A stretch of 8,729 nucleotides of DNA from an uncultured Anaerococcus sp. (GTDB lineage: Bacteria; Bacillota; Clostridia; Tissierellales; Peptoniphilaceae). This document shows positions 1-5,616 of the stretch, piece by piece. The stretch covers positions 1 through 8,729 of the forward strand of contig URRX01000053.1 of the NCBI GenBank assembly GCA_900550345.1. The letters run 5' to 3'. The notes beneath the pieces were generated by a model, which saw only the letters and a list, made by a program, of their open reading frames with translations, ran no database searches and had not been told where the DNA came from. How positions within the stretch are numbered: the first letter of the stretch is position 1; each line of letters starts with the position of its first letter. Both the position numbers and the translations under genes were made by a program.

Positions 1-158
1 GAAGAATCCAAACTATTATATAAATTACTAATAAATAATTTCAAAATCCCCTTAGAAGTTTGATTATTTTTTATAGCAAATAAGTAAGAATCAGTATTAC
101 CAAATTTATCTTTTATTTTGTCTCTAAAATCATCAACATTATTAAATAAAAATCCCAT
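1..158 (-). CDS. Partial CDS of unknown function, downstream partner of the Xre regulator (runs off left edge)
   Basis: Reading the minus strand from the ATG at 158-156, the frame stays open for 52 codons to the window edge. It begins MGFLFNNVDDFRDKIKDKF and continues with a polar, Asn/Lys-rich stretch. The start is well supported: an AAGGAG ribosome binding site at 164-169 sits five bases upstream and overlaps the TAA stop of the regulator gene (168-170), so the two genes are almost certainly in one operon. I see no membrane segment or signal peptide in the visible part, which looks like a soluble N-terminal region, and I do not recognise the family. In small operons of this layout the second gene is often controlled by, or works with, the regulator; that is inference only. 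Confidence 0.7.
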   Translation of the reverse strand, partial: MGFLFNNVDDFRDKIKDKFGNTDSYLFAIKNNQTSKGILKLFISNLYNSLDS

Positions 159-167
159 ATAATCTCC

Positions 168-371
168 TTATTTAAAAATAAATACCTCTTTAATATCTTT
201 ATCTAAAACCTTGCAAATCTTGTAAGCTGTTTCTAAAGTCGGACTAATAGTGTTATTTTCATAAGCCATAATAGACCTTCTTTTAAGCCCAACAAGCTTT
301 GCCAATTTGTGCTGAGAAAGATTTTTCTCTTTCCTAAATTCTCTAATCCTATTTTCAATCTCAACTTCCAT
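168..371 (-). CDS. Small Xre-family helix-turn-helix transcriptional regulator
   Basis: This 67-residue protein is essentially a single HTH_3 (Cro/C1-type) DNA-binding domain, roughly residues 5-63. The helix-turn-helix core is LSQHKLAKLVGLKRRSIMAYE (residues 18-38), followed by the family-typical xxxSPTLETAYKICKVLD segment and a final hydrophobic EVFIF strand. There is no effector domain, as in the YgzD-type single-domain repressors of Firmicutes. The ATG at 371 is preceded by AAGGG at 379-383 with seven bases of spacing. The gene leads an operon with the partial gene ending the window. Its promoter carries two 16-bp direct repeats (385-400 and 408-423), the expected place for negative autoregulation. 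The family is certain; the targets are inferred. Confidence 0.9.
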   Translation of the reverse strand: MEVEIENRIREFRKEKNLSQHKLAKLVGLKRRSIMAYENNTISPTLETAYKICKVLDKDIKEVFIFK

Positions 372-384
372 ATCAAAACCCTTG

Positions 385-423
385 GTTACATTTTTAGTAC
401 ACTTTTTGTTACATTTATAGTAC
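385..423 (-). promoter_or_regulatory. Tandem direct-repeat operator candidate for the Xre regulator
   Basis: On the minus strand GTACTATAAATGTAAC (423-408) and GTACTAAAAATGTAAC (400-385) match at 15 of 16 positions, with starts 23 bases apart. The first copy covers the predicted -10 box and start of transcription; the second lies in the early leader. Protein bound there would block RNA polymerase. The repeats are seen directly; the assignment to the adjacent regulator is inference. Confidence 0.6.
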
Positions 424-445
424 CATAGTTATAAATTTTTGTAAA
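417..445 (-). promoter_or_regulatory. Sigma-A-type promoter of the Xre operon
   Basis: On the minus strand a TTTACA -35 box (445-440) is followed by a 17-base spacer and a TACTAT -10 box (422-417) preceded by TGG, an extended -10. Transcription would start near 410, giving a leader of about 40 bases. The -10 box lies inside the first direct repeat. Confidence 0.6.
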
Positions 446-484
446 TAATTAATTCATTTATGAAATAAATTGAAAGTAAAAAAT

Positions 485-513
485 AAAAAACAGGAGCATT
501 CGCTCCTGTTTTT
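485..513 (-). terminator. Rho-independent terminator of the alcohol dehydrogenase gene
   Basis: A 7-bp perfect stem, CAGGAGC (491-497) with GCTCCTG (502-508), closes on a four-base loop. It is flanked by A-runs on the left and T-runs on the right, so the stem can be extended and could work in both directions. On the minus strand it lies just after the dehydrogenase stop codon at 552 and is followed by a T-run. Confidence 0.85.
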
Positions 514-551
514 GCTAATCGAATTATTTTTAGTTATATGGATTTTTTATC

Positions 552-1706
552 TTAAAATTCTACTTTTTTGCCGTAATATGCAGCTTCATAGATTTTTTTG
601 ATATCTTCTGGAGAAGTTTCTCTTGGATTTGTAAGTGTACAAGCATCTTTGAATGCATTTTCACTCATTTTATCTAAAACTTCTAAGAATTTGTCTTCTT
701 CTATTACAGTATTTTTACCATCTTTTATATTTGCTGTAAGTCCTACTGCCTCGTTTAATTTTCTAATTTCTTCTGCTATATCATCTATGCCAAGAATTTT
801 TTCTAATTTATCATATTTATCTGTTGCTTTTCTATTGTAATCTATAATATATGGAAGCATTATTGCGTTTGCTTCTCCATGTGTTAGGTGGAATATTCCT
901 CCAATTTTGTGAGCCATTGAGTGAACTATTCCTAAAGATGCATTTGAAAATGCCATTCCTGCAAGGGTTGATGCATCGTGCATTTTTTCTCTTGCATCCA
1001 TATCATCTCCGTTGTCATAGGCTTTTTTAAGATTTTCAAATACTAGTTCAATTGCTCTAATTGCAAGTGGTGATGTATAATCATCTGCTGCTGTTGAAAC
1101 GAAAGCTTCGACTGCGTGTGTCATTACATCCATTCCTGTTTGAGCTGTAATTCTTTGTGGCATTTTGCTTGCGATAACTGGATCACAGATTGCTACATCT
1201 GGTACGAAATCAGGATGAACCAATGGATATTTTATTTCTTTTTCTGTATCAGTTATTACTGAAAAAGCTGTAATTTCTGACGCTGTTCCTGATGTTGAAG
1301 GAATACAAGCCATTTTTGCTTTTGTTCTAAGTGGTGGATTGTCAAAAGCTGCTAATTTTTCAAAACTGTATCCTGGATATTCATAGAAAATCCACATAGC
1401 CTTTGCAGCATCCATAGCACTTCCTCCACCAATTGGAATTATCCAATCTGGTTCAAATTCTTCCATTTTCTTTCCACCTTCAAGGCAAGTTTTTACTGAT
1501 GGATCTGGTTCTACTCCATCAAGAATCATAACTTCCATTCCAGCTTCTTCTAGATATTTTTTAGCTTGATCCAAAAATCCAAATTTTTTCATAGAATGGC
1601 CGCCAGTTACAAGAACTGCTTTTTTGCCTTCTAAATTCTTAAGATATTCTAAACTGTCAACTCCGTGAACAATTGTTCTTGGAATTGCAAAAGTATTAAT
1701 TGCCAT
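552..1706 (-). CDS. Iron-containing (group III) alcohol dehydrogenase
   Basis: A cytoplasmic NAD(P)H-dependent oxidoreductase that reduces aldehydes to alcohols (or the reverse) during fermentation. Its 384 residues are full length for the family. Residues 1-185 form the dinucleotide-binding domain with the GGGSAMDAAKA signature (93-103). The C-terminal helical domain carries the expected metal ligands D193 and H197 (GMDVMTHAVEA), H262 (VHSMAH) and H276 (THGEANA), with H266 matching the extra conserved histidine. The FEPDWIIPIGGGS and AMWIFYEYP stretches resemble the alcohol dehydrogenase half of AdhE more than FucO, but there is no acetaldehyde dehydrogenase half. The exact substrate and NADH/NADPH preference cannot be read here. 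The ATG has a GGAGGG site five bases upstream. The gene is monocistronic, with its own promoter (1750-1777) and terminator (485-513). A possible Rex-like palindrome lies upstream. Confidence 0.95.
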   Translation of the reverse strand: MAINTFAIPRTIVHGVDSLEYLKNLEGKKAVLVTGGHSMKKFGFLDQAKKYLEEAGMEVMILDGVEPDPSVKTCLEGGKKMEEFEPDWIIPIGGGSAMDAAKAMWIFYEYPGYSFEKLAAFDNPPLRTKAKMACIPSTSGTASEITAFSVITDTEKEIKYPLVHPDFVPDVAICDPVIASKMPQRITAQTGMDVMTHAVEAFVSTAADDYTSPLAIRAIELVFENLKKAYDNGDDMDAREKMHDASTLAGMAFSNASLGIVHSMAHKIGGIFHLTHGEANAIMLPYIIDYNRKATDKYDKLEKILGIDDIAEEIRKLNEAVGLTANIKDGKNTVIEEDKFLEVLDKMSENAFKDACTLTNPRETSPEDIKKIYEAAYYGKKVEF

Positions 1707-1749
1707 TTTTCCCTCCGTAAATTTTCCTTGTTAATCTTTTATCATTATC

Positions 1750-1777
1750 ATTATATGATATTGTAGATTAAAGTCAA
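1750..1777 (-). promoter_or_regulatory. Sigma-A promoter of the iron alcohol dehydrogenase
   Basis: On the minus strand TTGACT (1777-1772), a 16-base spacer and a perfect TATAAT (1755-1750) form a strong promoter. The predicted leader is about 37 bases. The -10 box lies in the centre of a TATCAT-N3-ATGATA inverted repeat (1746-1760), and downstream the strand reads TATAATGATAATGATAAA, three tandem hexamers close to GATAAT. Confidence 0.75.
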
Positions 1778-1804
1778 CATAATTTTTAATCTGCACTTAA
1801 TTTT

Positions 1805-1820
1805 TGTTATTTAAATAACA
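1805..1820. promoter_or_regulatory. 16-bp perfect palindrome, candidate Rex-like operator upstream of the alcohol dehydrogenase
   Basis: TGTTATTTAAATAACA is a perfect palindrome. It keeps the TGTTA-N6-TAACA frame of clostridial Rex sites (TTGTTAANNNNTTAACAA) but has T/A in place of A/T at the inner arm positions. Rex senses NADH/NAD+ and commonly controls fermentative alcohol dehydrogenases in Firmicutes (established). The site lies about 28 bases upstream of the -35 box, farther than a simple repressor site would be, so the assignment is tentative. Confidence 0.4.
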
Positions 1821-1821
1821 T

Positions 1822-2096
1822 TGTTAGTTTTTATTTTATTACTTTCACCTAAAATCTTAAGTTTTAATATTTTAAAAAAATTATAATATTTTTGTTAATT
1901 AATAAGCAGAATATTCACTAGAAATTTTTGTAAAAATTTTATTTTGATTTTTTTAAATGAATAGATTGAAAATAGAAAAAATTATAAAAATGCCTTAGAG
2001 AAAATTATATGGAAAGTCATTACCCAATAAAAGGTAAGATTAATGATTGAAGAAATATTTTGATAGAAAAAATATAGAAATTTTTAAATTAAGCAA
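1822..2096. other. AT-rich intergenic stretch with no recognisable gene
   Basis: No frame here codes for more than a few residues with a credible start. The one visible structure is an all-AT near-palindrome at 1922-1939, an eight-base arm AAATTTTT and its complement around GT, which is unremarkable at this base composition. I see no promoter or RNA gene. Confidence 0.6.
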
Positions 2097-2097
2097 G

Positions 2098-2130
2098 TAA
2101 AAAACCTCCCAAAACTTTGGAAGGTTTTTA
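2098..2130 (-). terminator. Rho-independent terminator of the DUF3100 gene
   Basis: On the minus strand AAAACCTTCC (2128-2119) pairs with GGGAGGTTTT (2110-2101) around an eight-base loop, with one G-T wobble, followed by a T-run. It lies six bases past the stop codon of the membrane protein gene. Confidence 0.85.
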
Positions 2131-2136
2131 AACTTA

Positions 2137-3480
2137 TTAAACTGTACCCATTATTTTTAAAACAATATTTGCAATTATTGCAGATCCAATATAAGTTCCT
2201 AATAGGGCACATATTGTTATTACTACAATTTTTAGACCTTGTTCTTTGAATGAATCTAATTCTTTTGCTGAAGAAATTCCTGCGTATGCCAAAATTGGTG
2301 TACAAAGTGGCAATAAATCAAGATGAGTCATTGCTTCATTAAATGGTTCAACCACTGGTGAAAGTCCAGGAATTGATGCAAAAGATGCCAAGAATGCTAT
2401 ATATAAAATAGTTGGTAAATTTATATGAACTTTTTGAAGTAAAAGATCTAAAATCAATCCAATTACTGTAATTCCAAATAACCAAAGCATTCCAACTAAA
2501 ACATCTGCCATAGTTGAATCTGATCCCATTCTTATACTTGAAACGTAAAGACCTGCTATAGAAATTACTGCTGTTATACACAAAACTCCTAAATATTTTG
2601 AAAGAGTTTTTCCAAAAGCTTCGTTTGCTTCTTTTTCGTCTTTTTTCTCAATATGACGAGTTGGAGCAAGAGCAGCTTTTTCAGCTTCATATTTTTCTTT
2701 TCCCTTACAAATTTTATATAACCATTCTGCTATAGGAATTCCTAAGAAAAATGCAACATAAACTGTATCAACTGCTGATAAAACTTGACTTGTAGCACCA
2801 TATCCCATTAAAGCTTGTTCTTTTTCTGGAAAAGCTTCGATAATTGGAGCTATAGCCCCACTCATCATAGATGCAGATCCAGTTCCTGCAGCCATTGATA
2901 AAGATTCAGGACTAAACCAAGGAATATTTACAAAAATTGATGAAATTATAGAAAATGCAATAGTTCCAAGAAGAGTTCCTGTAATGTAAGAACCCATAAC
3001 TCCACGACCTTCAGGAGAATCTAATCCATATAAATTTGCAACAATTCCAAGTCCTTCTTCTCTTGAGATTGAAAAACCAGAACCAATAGCTGTTCTATCC
3101 ATTTTAAATACAAAAACTGCAACTGGAATAGAAATAAAAATTGTTCCAAGGTTACCAAATTCTTGTAAAATTAAAGCAGGACCTGCCTTAATGACTGTAG
3201 AAATGTTTGGTCCAATAGCTGTTGCCATGTAGGCAATCAAAAACAAACAAGAAATGCTGACATATTCACCAGCTCTTGCCATATCACGTTCAGAAATAGA
3301 ACTAGAACTTAAAGTACGAGCTACAATAATTCCAATAATAAGTGCGTAGATCATTGGCAGAAGCTTAAATTTAACAATGCCAAAATCAAATGGAATAATA
3401 CCAATAGCCTCTGCTGCAATGACTACAAGTAAAATAATAAAATGTAGTCTCATATCCGTAAGAATACTTTTCTTTTTCAT
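2137..3480 (-). CDS. DUF3100-type polytopic inner-membrane protein, putative transporter
   Basis: A 447-residue integral membrane protein with about ten hydrophobic segments: roughly residues 12-30, 38-55, 72-90, 108-126, 160-184, 236-255, 297-314, 325-347, 354-371, 388-402 and 417-444. A hydrophilic, charged loop (258-292) separates the two halves. The opening MRLHFIILLVVIAAEAIG with the following LLPMIYALIIG, and the glycine/serine-rich GTGSASMMSG (199-208), match my memory of the DUF3100 family, whose substrate is unknown. The two-lobed topology and glycine-rich inner motifs suggest a secondary transporter, by analogy only. The ATG has a near-ideal AAGGAGGG site. The gene is monocistronic, with its own promoter at 3591-3619, a leader of about 100 bases with two hairpins, and its own terminator. 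No neighbouring hydrolase gives a clue to substrate. Confidence 0.8.
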   Translation of the reverse strand: MKKKSILTDMRLHFIILLVVIAAEAIGIIPFDFGIVKFKLLPMIYALIIGIIVARTLSSSSISERDMARAGEYVSISCLFLIAYMATAIGPNISTVIKAGPALILQEFGNLGTIFISIPVAVFVFKMDRTAIGSGFSISREEGLGIVANLYGLDSPEGRGVMGSYITGTLLGTIAFSIISSIFVNIPWFSPESLSMAAGTGSASMMSGAIAPIIEAFPEKEQALMGYGATSQVLSAVDTVYVAFFLGIPIAEWLYKICKGKEKYEAEKAALAPTRHIEKKDEKEANEAFGKTLSKYLGVLCITAVISIAGLYVSSIRMGSDSTMADVLVGMLWLFGITVIGLILDLLLQKVHINLPTILYIAFLASFASIPGLSPVVEPFNEAMTHLDLLPLCTPILAYAGISSAKELDSFKEQGLKIVVITICALLGTYIGSAIIANIVLKIMGTV

Positions 3481-3504
3481 TTTTCCCTCCTTATGTAATA
3501 AATC

Positions 3505-3577
3505 GAAAAGGCAAATGAAACAAACCTTTTCTTAAATTTGATTTGTTGCTTTAATTTGTAAAAATCAAGCTTACAAA
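3505..3577 (-). promoter_or_regulatory. Structured 5' leader of the DUF3100 gene (two hairpins)
   Basis: Between the predicted transcript start (about 3584) and the ribosome binding site the minus strand can form TTTGTAA/TTACAAA (3577-3571 with 3561-3555, nine-base loop). It can also form GAAAAGG/CCTTTTC (3531-3525 with 3511-3505, 13-base loop). The second hairpin ends about 15 bases before the AAGGAGGG site. I recognise no known riboswitch class. The leader may be regulatory, or the helices may be chance in AT-rich sequence. Confidence 0.35.
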
Positions 3578-3590
3578 CCATCCATGAAAT

Positions 3591-3619
3591 AGACTATCAT
3601 CAATTATGTTTTTTGTCAA
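3591..3619 (-). promoter_or_regulatory. Sigma-A-type promoter of the DUF3100 gene
   Basis: On the minus strand a perfect TTGACA (3619-3614) is followed by 17 bases and TAGTCT (3596-3591). The weak -10 is supported by an upstream TGA, an extended -10. Transcription would start near 3584, about 105 bases before the ATG. Confidence 0.6.
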
Positions 3620-3943
3620 TAAAGTATAATGAGATATTTTTATCATTTTTTTATAAAAATACTATAATTTTGATTAATATTCTTTATGAATTTTAAGTAT
3701 TTTAAATAAATTAAGAAAATTCGGTATATTCTATATAGAATATTATATATTTATGCTACTTATTTGTTTTTTACTTAATTATTAAACTTAAACTTATCTA
3801 CTTATTTGAAACTAATTTCTATAAATCTTTAGATTGGTAATTAGATTAAAATTTTTAGCGAATGCTTTTTAAAAACTTTTTTGTATTTTAAAATAACATT
3901 TATTGTATAATTTCTAAATAATTTTATATTTTGTTATTTAAAA
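3620..3943. other. AT-rich divergent intergenic region without genes
   Basis: This stretch separates the divergent promoters of the membrane protein and the dehydrogenase fusion. I find no credible open frame. It contains an 18-bp palindrome (3726-3743), an exact 11-base direct repeat CTACTTATTTG (3756-3766 and 3798-3808, 42 bases apart), and TTTTGTTATTTAAA at 3930-3943, which repeats half of the palindrome found upstream of the alcohol dehydrogenase. Confidence 0.5.
3726..3743. repeat. 18-bp perfect palindrome in the divergent intergenic region
   Basis: ATATTCTATATAGAATAT reads the same on both strands. It lies about 200 bases upstream of the dehydrogenase promoter and about 105 bases upstream of the DUF3100 promoter. 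It has the symmetry of a dimer-binding site, but no regulator can be assigned. Confidence 0.45.
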
Positions 3944-3972
3944 TTGACACAAAGATTTTATCTTGGTATTAT
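3944..3972 (+). promoter_or_regulatory. Strong sigma-A promoter of the HTH-dehydrogenase gene
   Basis: A perfect TTGACA (3944-3949), a 17-base spacer and TATTAT (3967-3972) preceded by TGG, an extended -10. Transcription would start near 3979 and give a short leader of about 24 bases ending in the GGAG site (3994-3997). Confidence 0.8.
3952..3964. promoter_or_regulatory. Inverted repeat in the promoter spacer, candidate operator
   Basis: AAGAT-TTT-ATCTT lies exactly between the -35 and -10 boxes of the dehydrogenase promoter. A protein bound there would exclude RNA polymerase. The encoded product has its own Xre DNA-binding domain, so autoregulation is plausible. The repeat is short, and chance cannot be excluded in AT-rich DNA. 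Confidence 0.35.
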
Positions 3973-4002
3973 TAGCATATATTATATTATTATGGAGTTT
4001 GA

Positions 4003-5481
4003 ATGAAAAAATTATCTGTTGAAAAATTAGCTGATACTGTTACTAATAATAGAAAATTTAAAAAATATACTCAAAGAAATCTTTCCGATTTGACTGGTAT
4101 CAATAGAACTATGATTAGTCGCATCGAATCTTGTGATTATGTGCCATCTATTGACCAACTTCAAGCTTTGGCTGAAGTTTTAGATTTTGATATTGTTGAT
4201 TTATTTGAGGAGGAAGGTAAAAATAATTTTATGAAAAAATTTGATAAAAAATACAAAATTGCTGTTGCAGGAACAGGTTACGTAGGCCTTTCTATTGCAA
4301 CTTTGTTATCTCAATACAACCATGTTACAGCTGTTGATATTATTAAAGAAAAGGTTGATTTAATTAATAATAGAAAATCCCCTATTCAAGATGAATATAT
4401 TGAAAAATATCTTGATGAAAAAGATTTGGATTTAACTGCGACTTTAGATGGAGAAAAAGCTTATAAAGATGCTGATTTTGTTGTTATTGCAGCTCCTACT
4501 AATTATGATTCTAAGAAAAACTTTTTTGATTGTTCTGCTGTTGAATCTGTTATTGAATTAGTTTTGAAGGTTAATCCTTCTGCTACTATGATTATAAAAT
4601 CTACTATTCCTGTAGGATACACTAAATCTGTTAGGGAAAAATATAATACTAAAAATATTATTTTTTCTCCTGAATTTTTAAGAGAATCTAAAGCTTTATA
4701 TGATAATCTTTATCCATCTAGAATTATTGTTTCTTGTGATGATGAAAGCCGTGAAAAAGCTGAAATTTTTGCTTCTCTTTTACAACAAGGAGCAATAAAA
4801 GAAAATATTGATACTTTGTTTATGGGCTTTACAGAAGCTGAGGCTGTAAAGTTATTTGCTAATACTTATCTTGCTCTTAGGGTTTCTTATTTTAATGAGC
4901 TTGATACTTATGCTGAAAGCAAGGGATTAAATACTGAAGAAATTATTAATGGTGTTTGTCTTGATCCAAGAATTGGCTCTCATTACAACAATCCTTCTTT
5001 TGGATATGGTGGATATTGTCTTCCAAAAGATACCAAACAACTTCTTGCAAACTTTGATAAGGTTCCTCAAAATATGATTTCTGCTATTGTTGATTCTAAT
5101 AGGACTAGAAAGGATTTTATTGCTGATCAAGTATTAAATGTTGCAGGATACTACGCTTACAACACAGACGACCAATATAAGCCTGAAAAAGAAAAAGAAT
5201 GTGTAATTGGAGTTTATAGATTAACAATGAAGTCAAACTCTGACAATTTCCGTCAATCTTCAATTCAAGGAGTTATGAAAAGAATAAAGGCAAAAGGTGC
5301 AACAGTTATAATTTACGAACCAACTTTAAAAGACGGTCAAACTTTCTTTGGATCAGAAGTTGTAAACGACTTAAAGAAATTCAAAAAAATGAGCCAAGCT
5401 ATAATTGCAAATAGGTATAATTCTTGCCTTGACGATGTAATAGATAAGGTTTATACAAGAGATATTTTTAAAAGAGACTAA
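4003..5481 (+). CDS. ugd: Xre DNA-binding domain fused to UDP-glucose 6-dehydrogenase
   Basis: Residues 1-72 form an Xre/HTH_3 domain (TQRNLSDLTGINRTMISRIE, 23-42). Residues 82-492 are a complete UDP-glucose 6-dehydrogenase of the short streptococcal HasB/Cap3A type, which oxidises UDP-glucose to UDP-glucuronate with two NAD+. Visible marks are the Rossmann motif GTGYVG (90-95), SPIQDEYIE (126-134), STIPVG (200-205), SPEFLRE (222-228), K283 and N287 in EAVKLFANTYLA, the catalytic C339 in GYGGYCLPKDTKQL with D343, and NSDNFR (412-417). No key residue is missing. HasB is about 400 residues, so the HTH domain is an addition. The chosen ATG has GGAG five bases upstream. An in-frame ATG at codon 77 (4231) follows GAGGAGG-like sequence at 4207-4217 with 13-17 bases of spacing, so an enzyme-only product is possible but weakly supported. 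Codon use changes near 5130. The likely pathway is acidic capsule synthesis with the cps genes converging from the right. Confidence 0.93.
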   Translation: MKKLSVEKLADTVTNNRKFKKYTQRNLSDLTGINRTMISRIESCDYVPSIDQLQALAEVLDFDIVDLFEEEGKNNFMKKFDKKYKIAVAGTGYVGLSIATLLSQYNHVTAVDIIKEKVDLINNRKSPIQDEYIEKYLDEKDLDLTATLDGEKAYKDADFVVIAAPTNYDSKKNFFDCSAVESVIELVLKVNPSATMIIKSTIPVGYTKSVREKYNTKNIIFSPEFLRESKALYDNLYPSRIIVSCDDESREKAEIFASLLQQGAIKENIDTLFMGFTEAEAVKLFANTYLALRVSYFNELDTYAESKGLNTEEIINGVCLDPRIGSHYNNPSFGYGGYCLPKDTKQLLANFDKVPQNMISAIVDSNRTRKDFIADQVLNVAGYYAYNTDDQYKPEKEKECVIGVYRLTMKSNSDNFRQSSIQGVMKRIKAKGATVIIYEPTLKDGQTFFGSEVVNDLKKFKKMSQAIIANRYNSCLDDVIDKVYTRDIFKRD

Positions 5482-5489
5482 AAATTAAC

Positions 5490-5520
5490 CCATCTCATAT
5501 ATTTTGAGATGGTTTTTTTT
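5490..5520 (+). terminator. Rho-independent terminator of the HTH-dehydrogenase gene
   Basis: An 8-bp perfect stem, CCATCTCA (5490-5497) with TGAGATGG (5505-5512), has a seven-base loop and is followed by eight T residues. It begins nine bases past the stop codon. Confidence 0.92.
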
Positions 5521-5616
5521 ATTTAAATAGAAATAAATTTTTATAGAATACTTTCCCAACTATTTTCAGCTTTCTTTAGAAATAATATAAAATCAACTCA
5601 AAATCCATCTAGATCT

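Noticed and set aside
598..840. 80-codon plus-strand open frame
   Set aside because: It is the antisense of the alcohol dehydrogenase C-terminal region, with no start signals. The encoded protein is a low-complexity Ser/Phe-rich shadow.
552..1706. Broken or truncated adhE
   Set aside because: The AdhE-like wording of some motifs raised this. However, the gene has its own promoter, ribosome binding site and normal N-terminus, and 384 residues is full length for a stand-alone iron alcohol dehydrogenase.
2084..2581. Two short minus-strand open frames of 73 and 77 codons
   Set aside because: Both lie in another frame inside or across the end of the DUF3100 gene, and their Asn/Tyr/Ser-rich translations are typical shadows.
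3481..3584. Known riboswitch in the DUF3100 leader
   Set aside because: I see none of the conserved cores of the common classes (SAM, TPP, FMN, lysine, purine, T-box). Only two simple hairpins are visible.
3756..3808. 11-base exact direct repeat CTACTTATTTG, 42 bases apart
   Set aside because: It is short and AT-rich, lies far from both promoters and shows no symmetry, so it is not listed as a separate feature.
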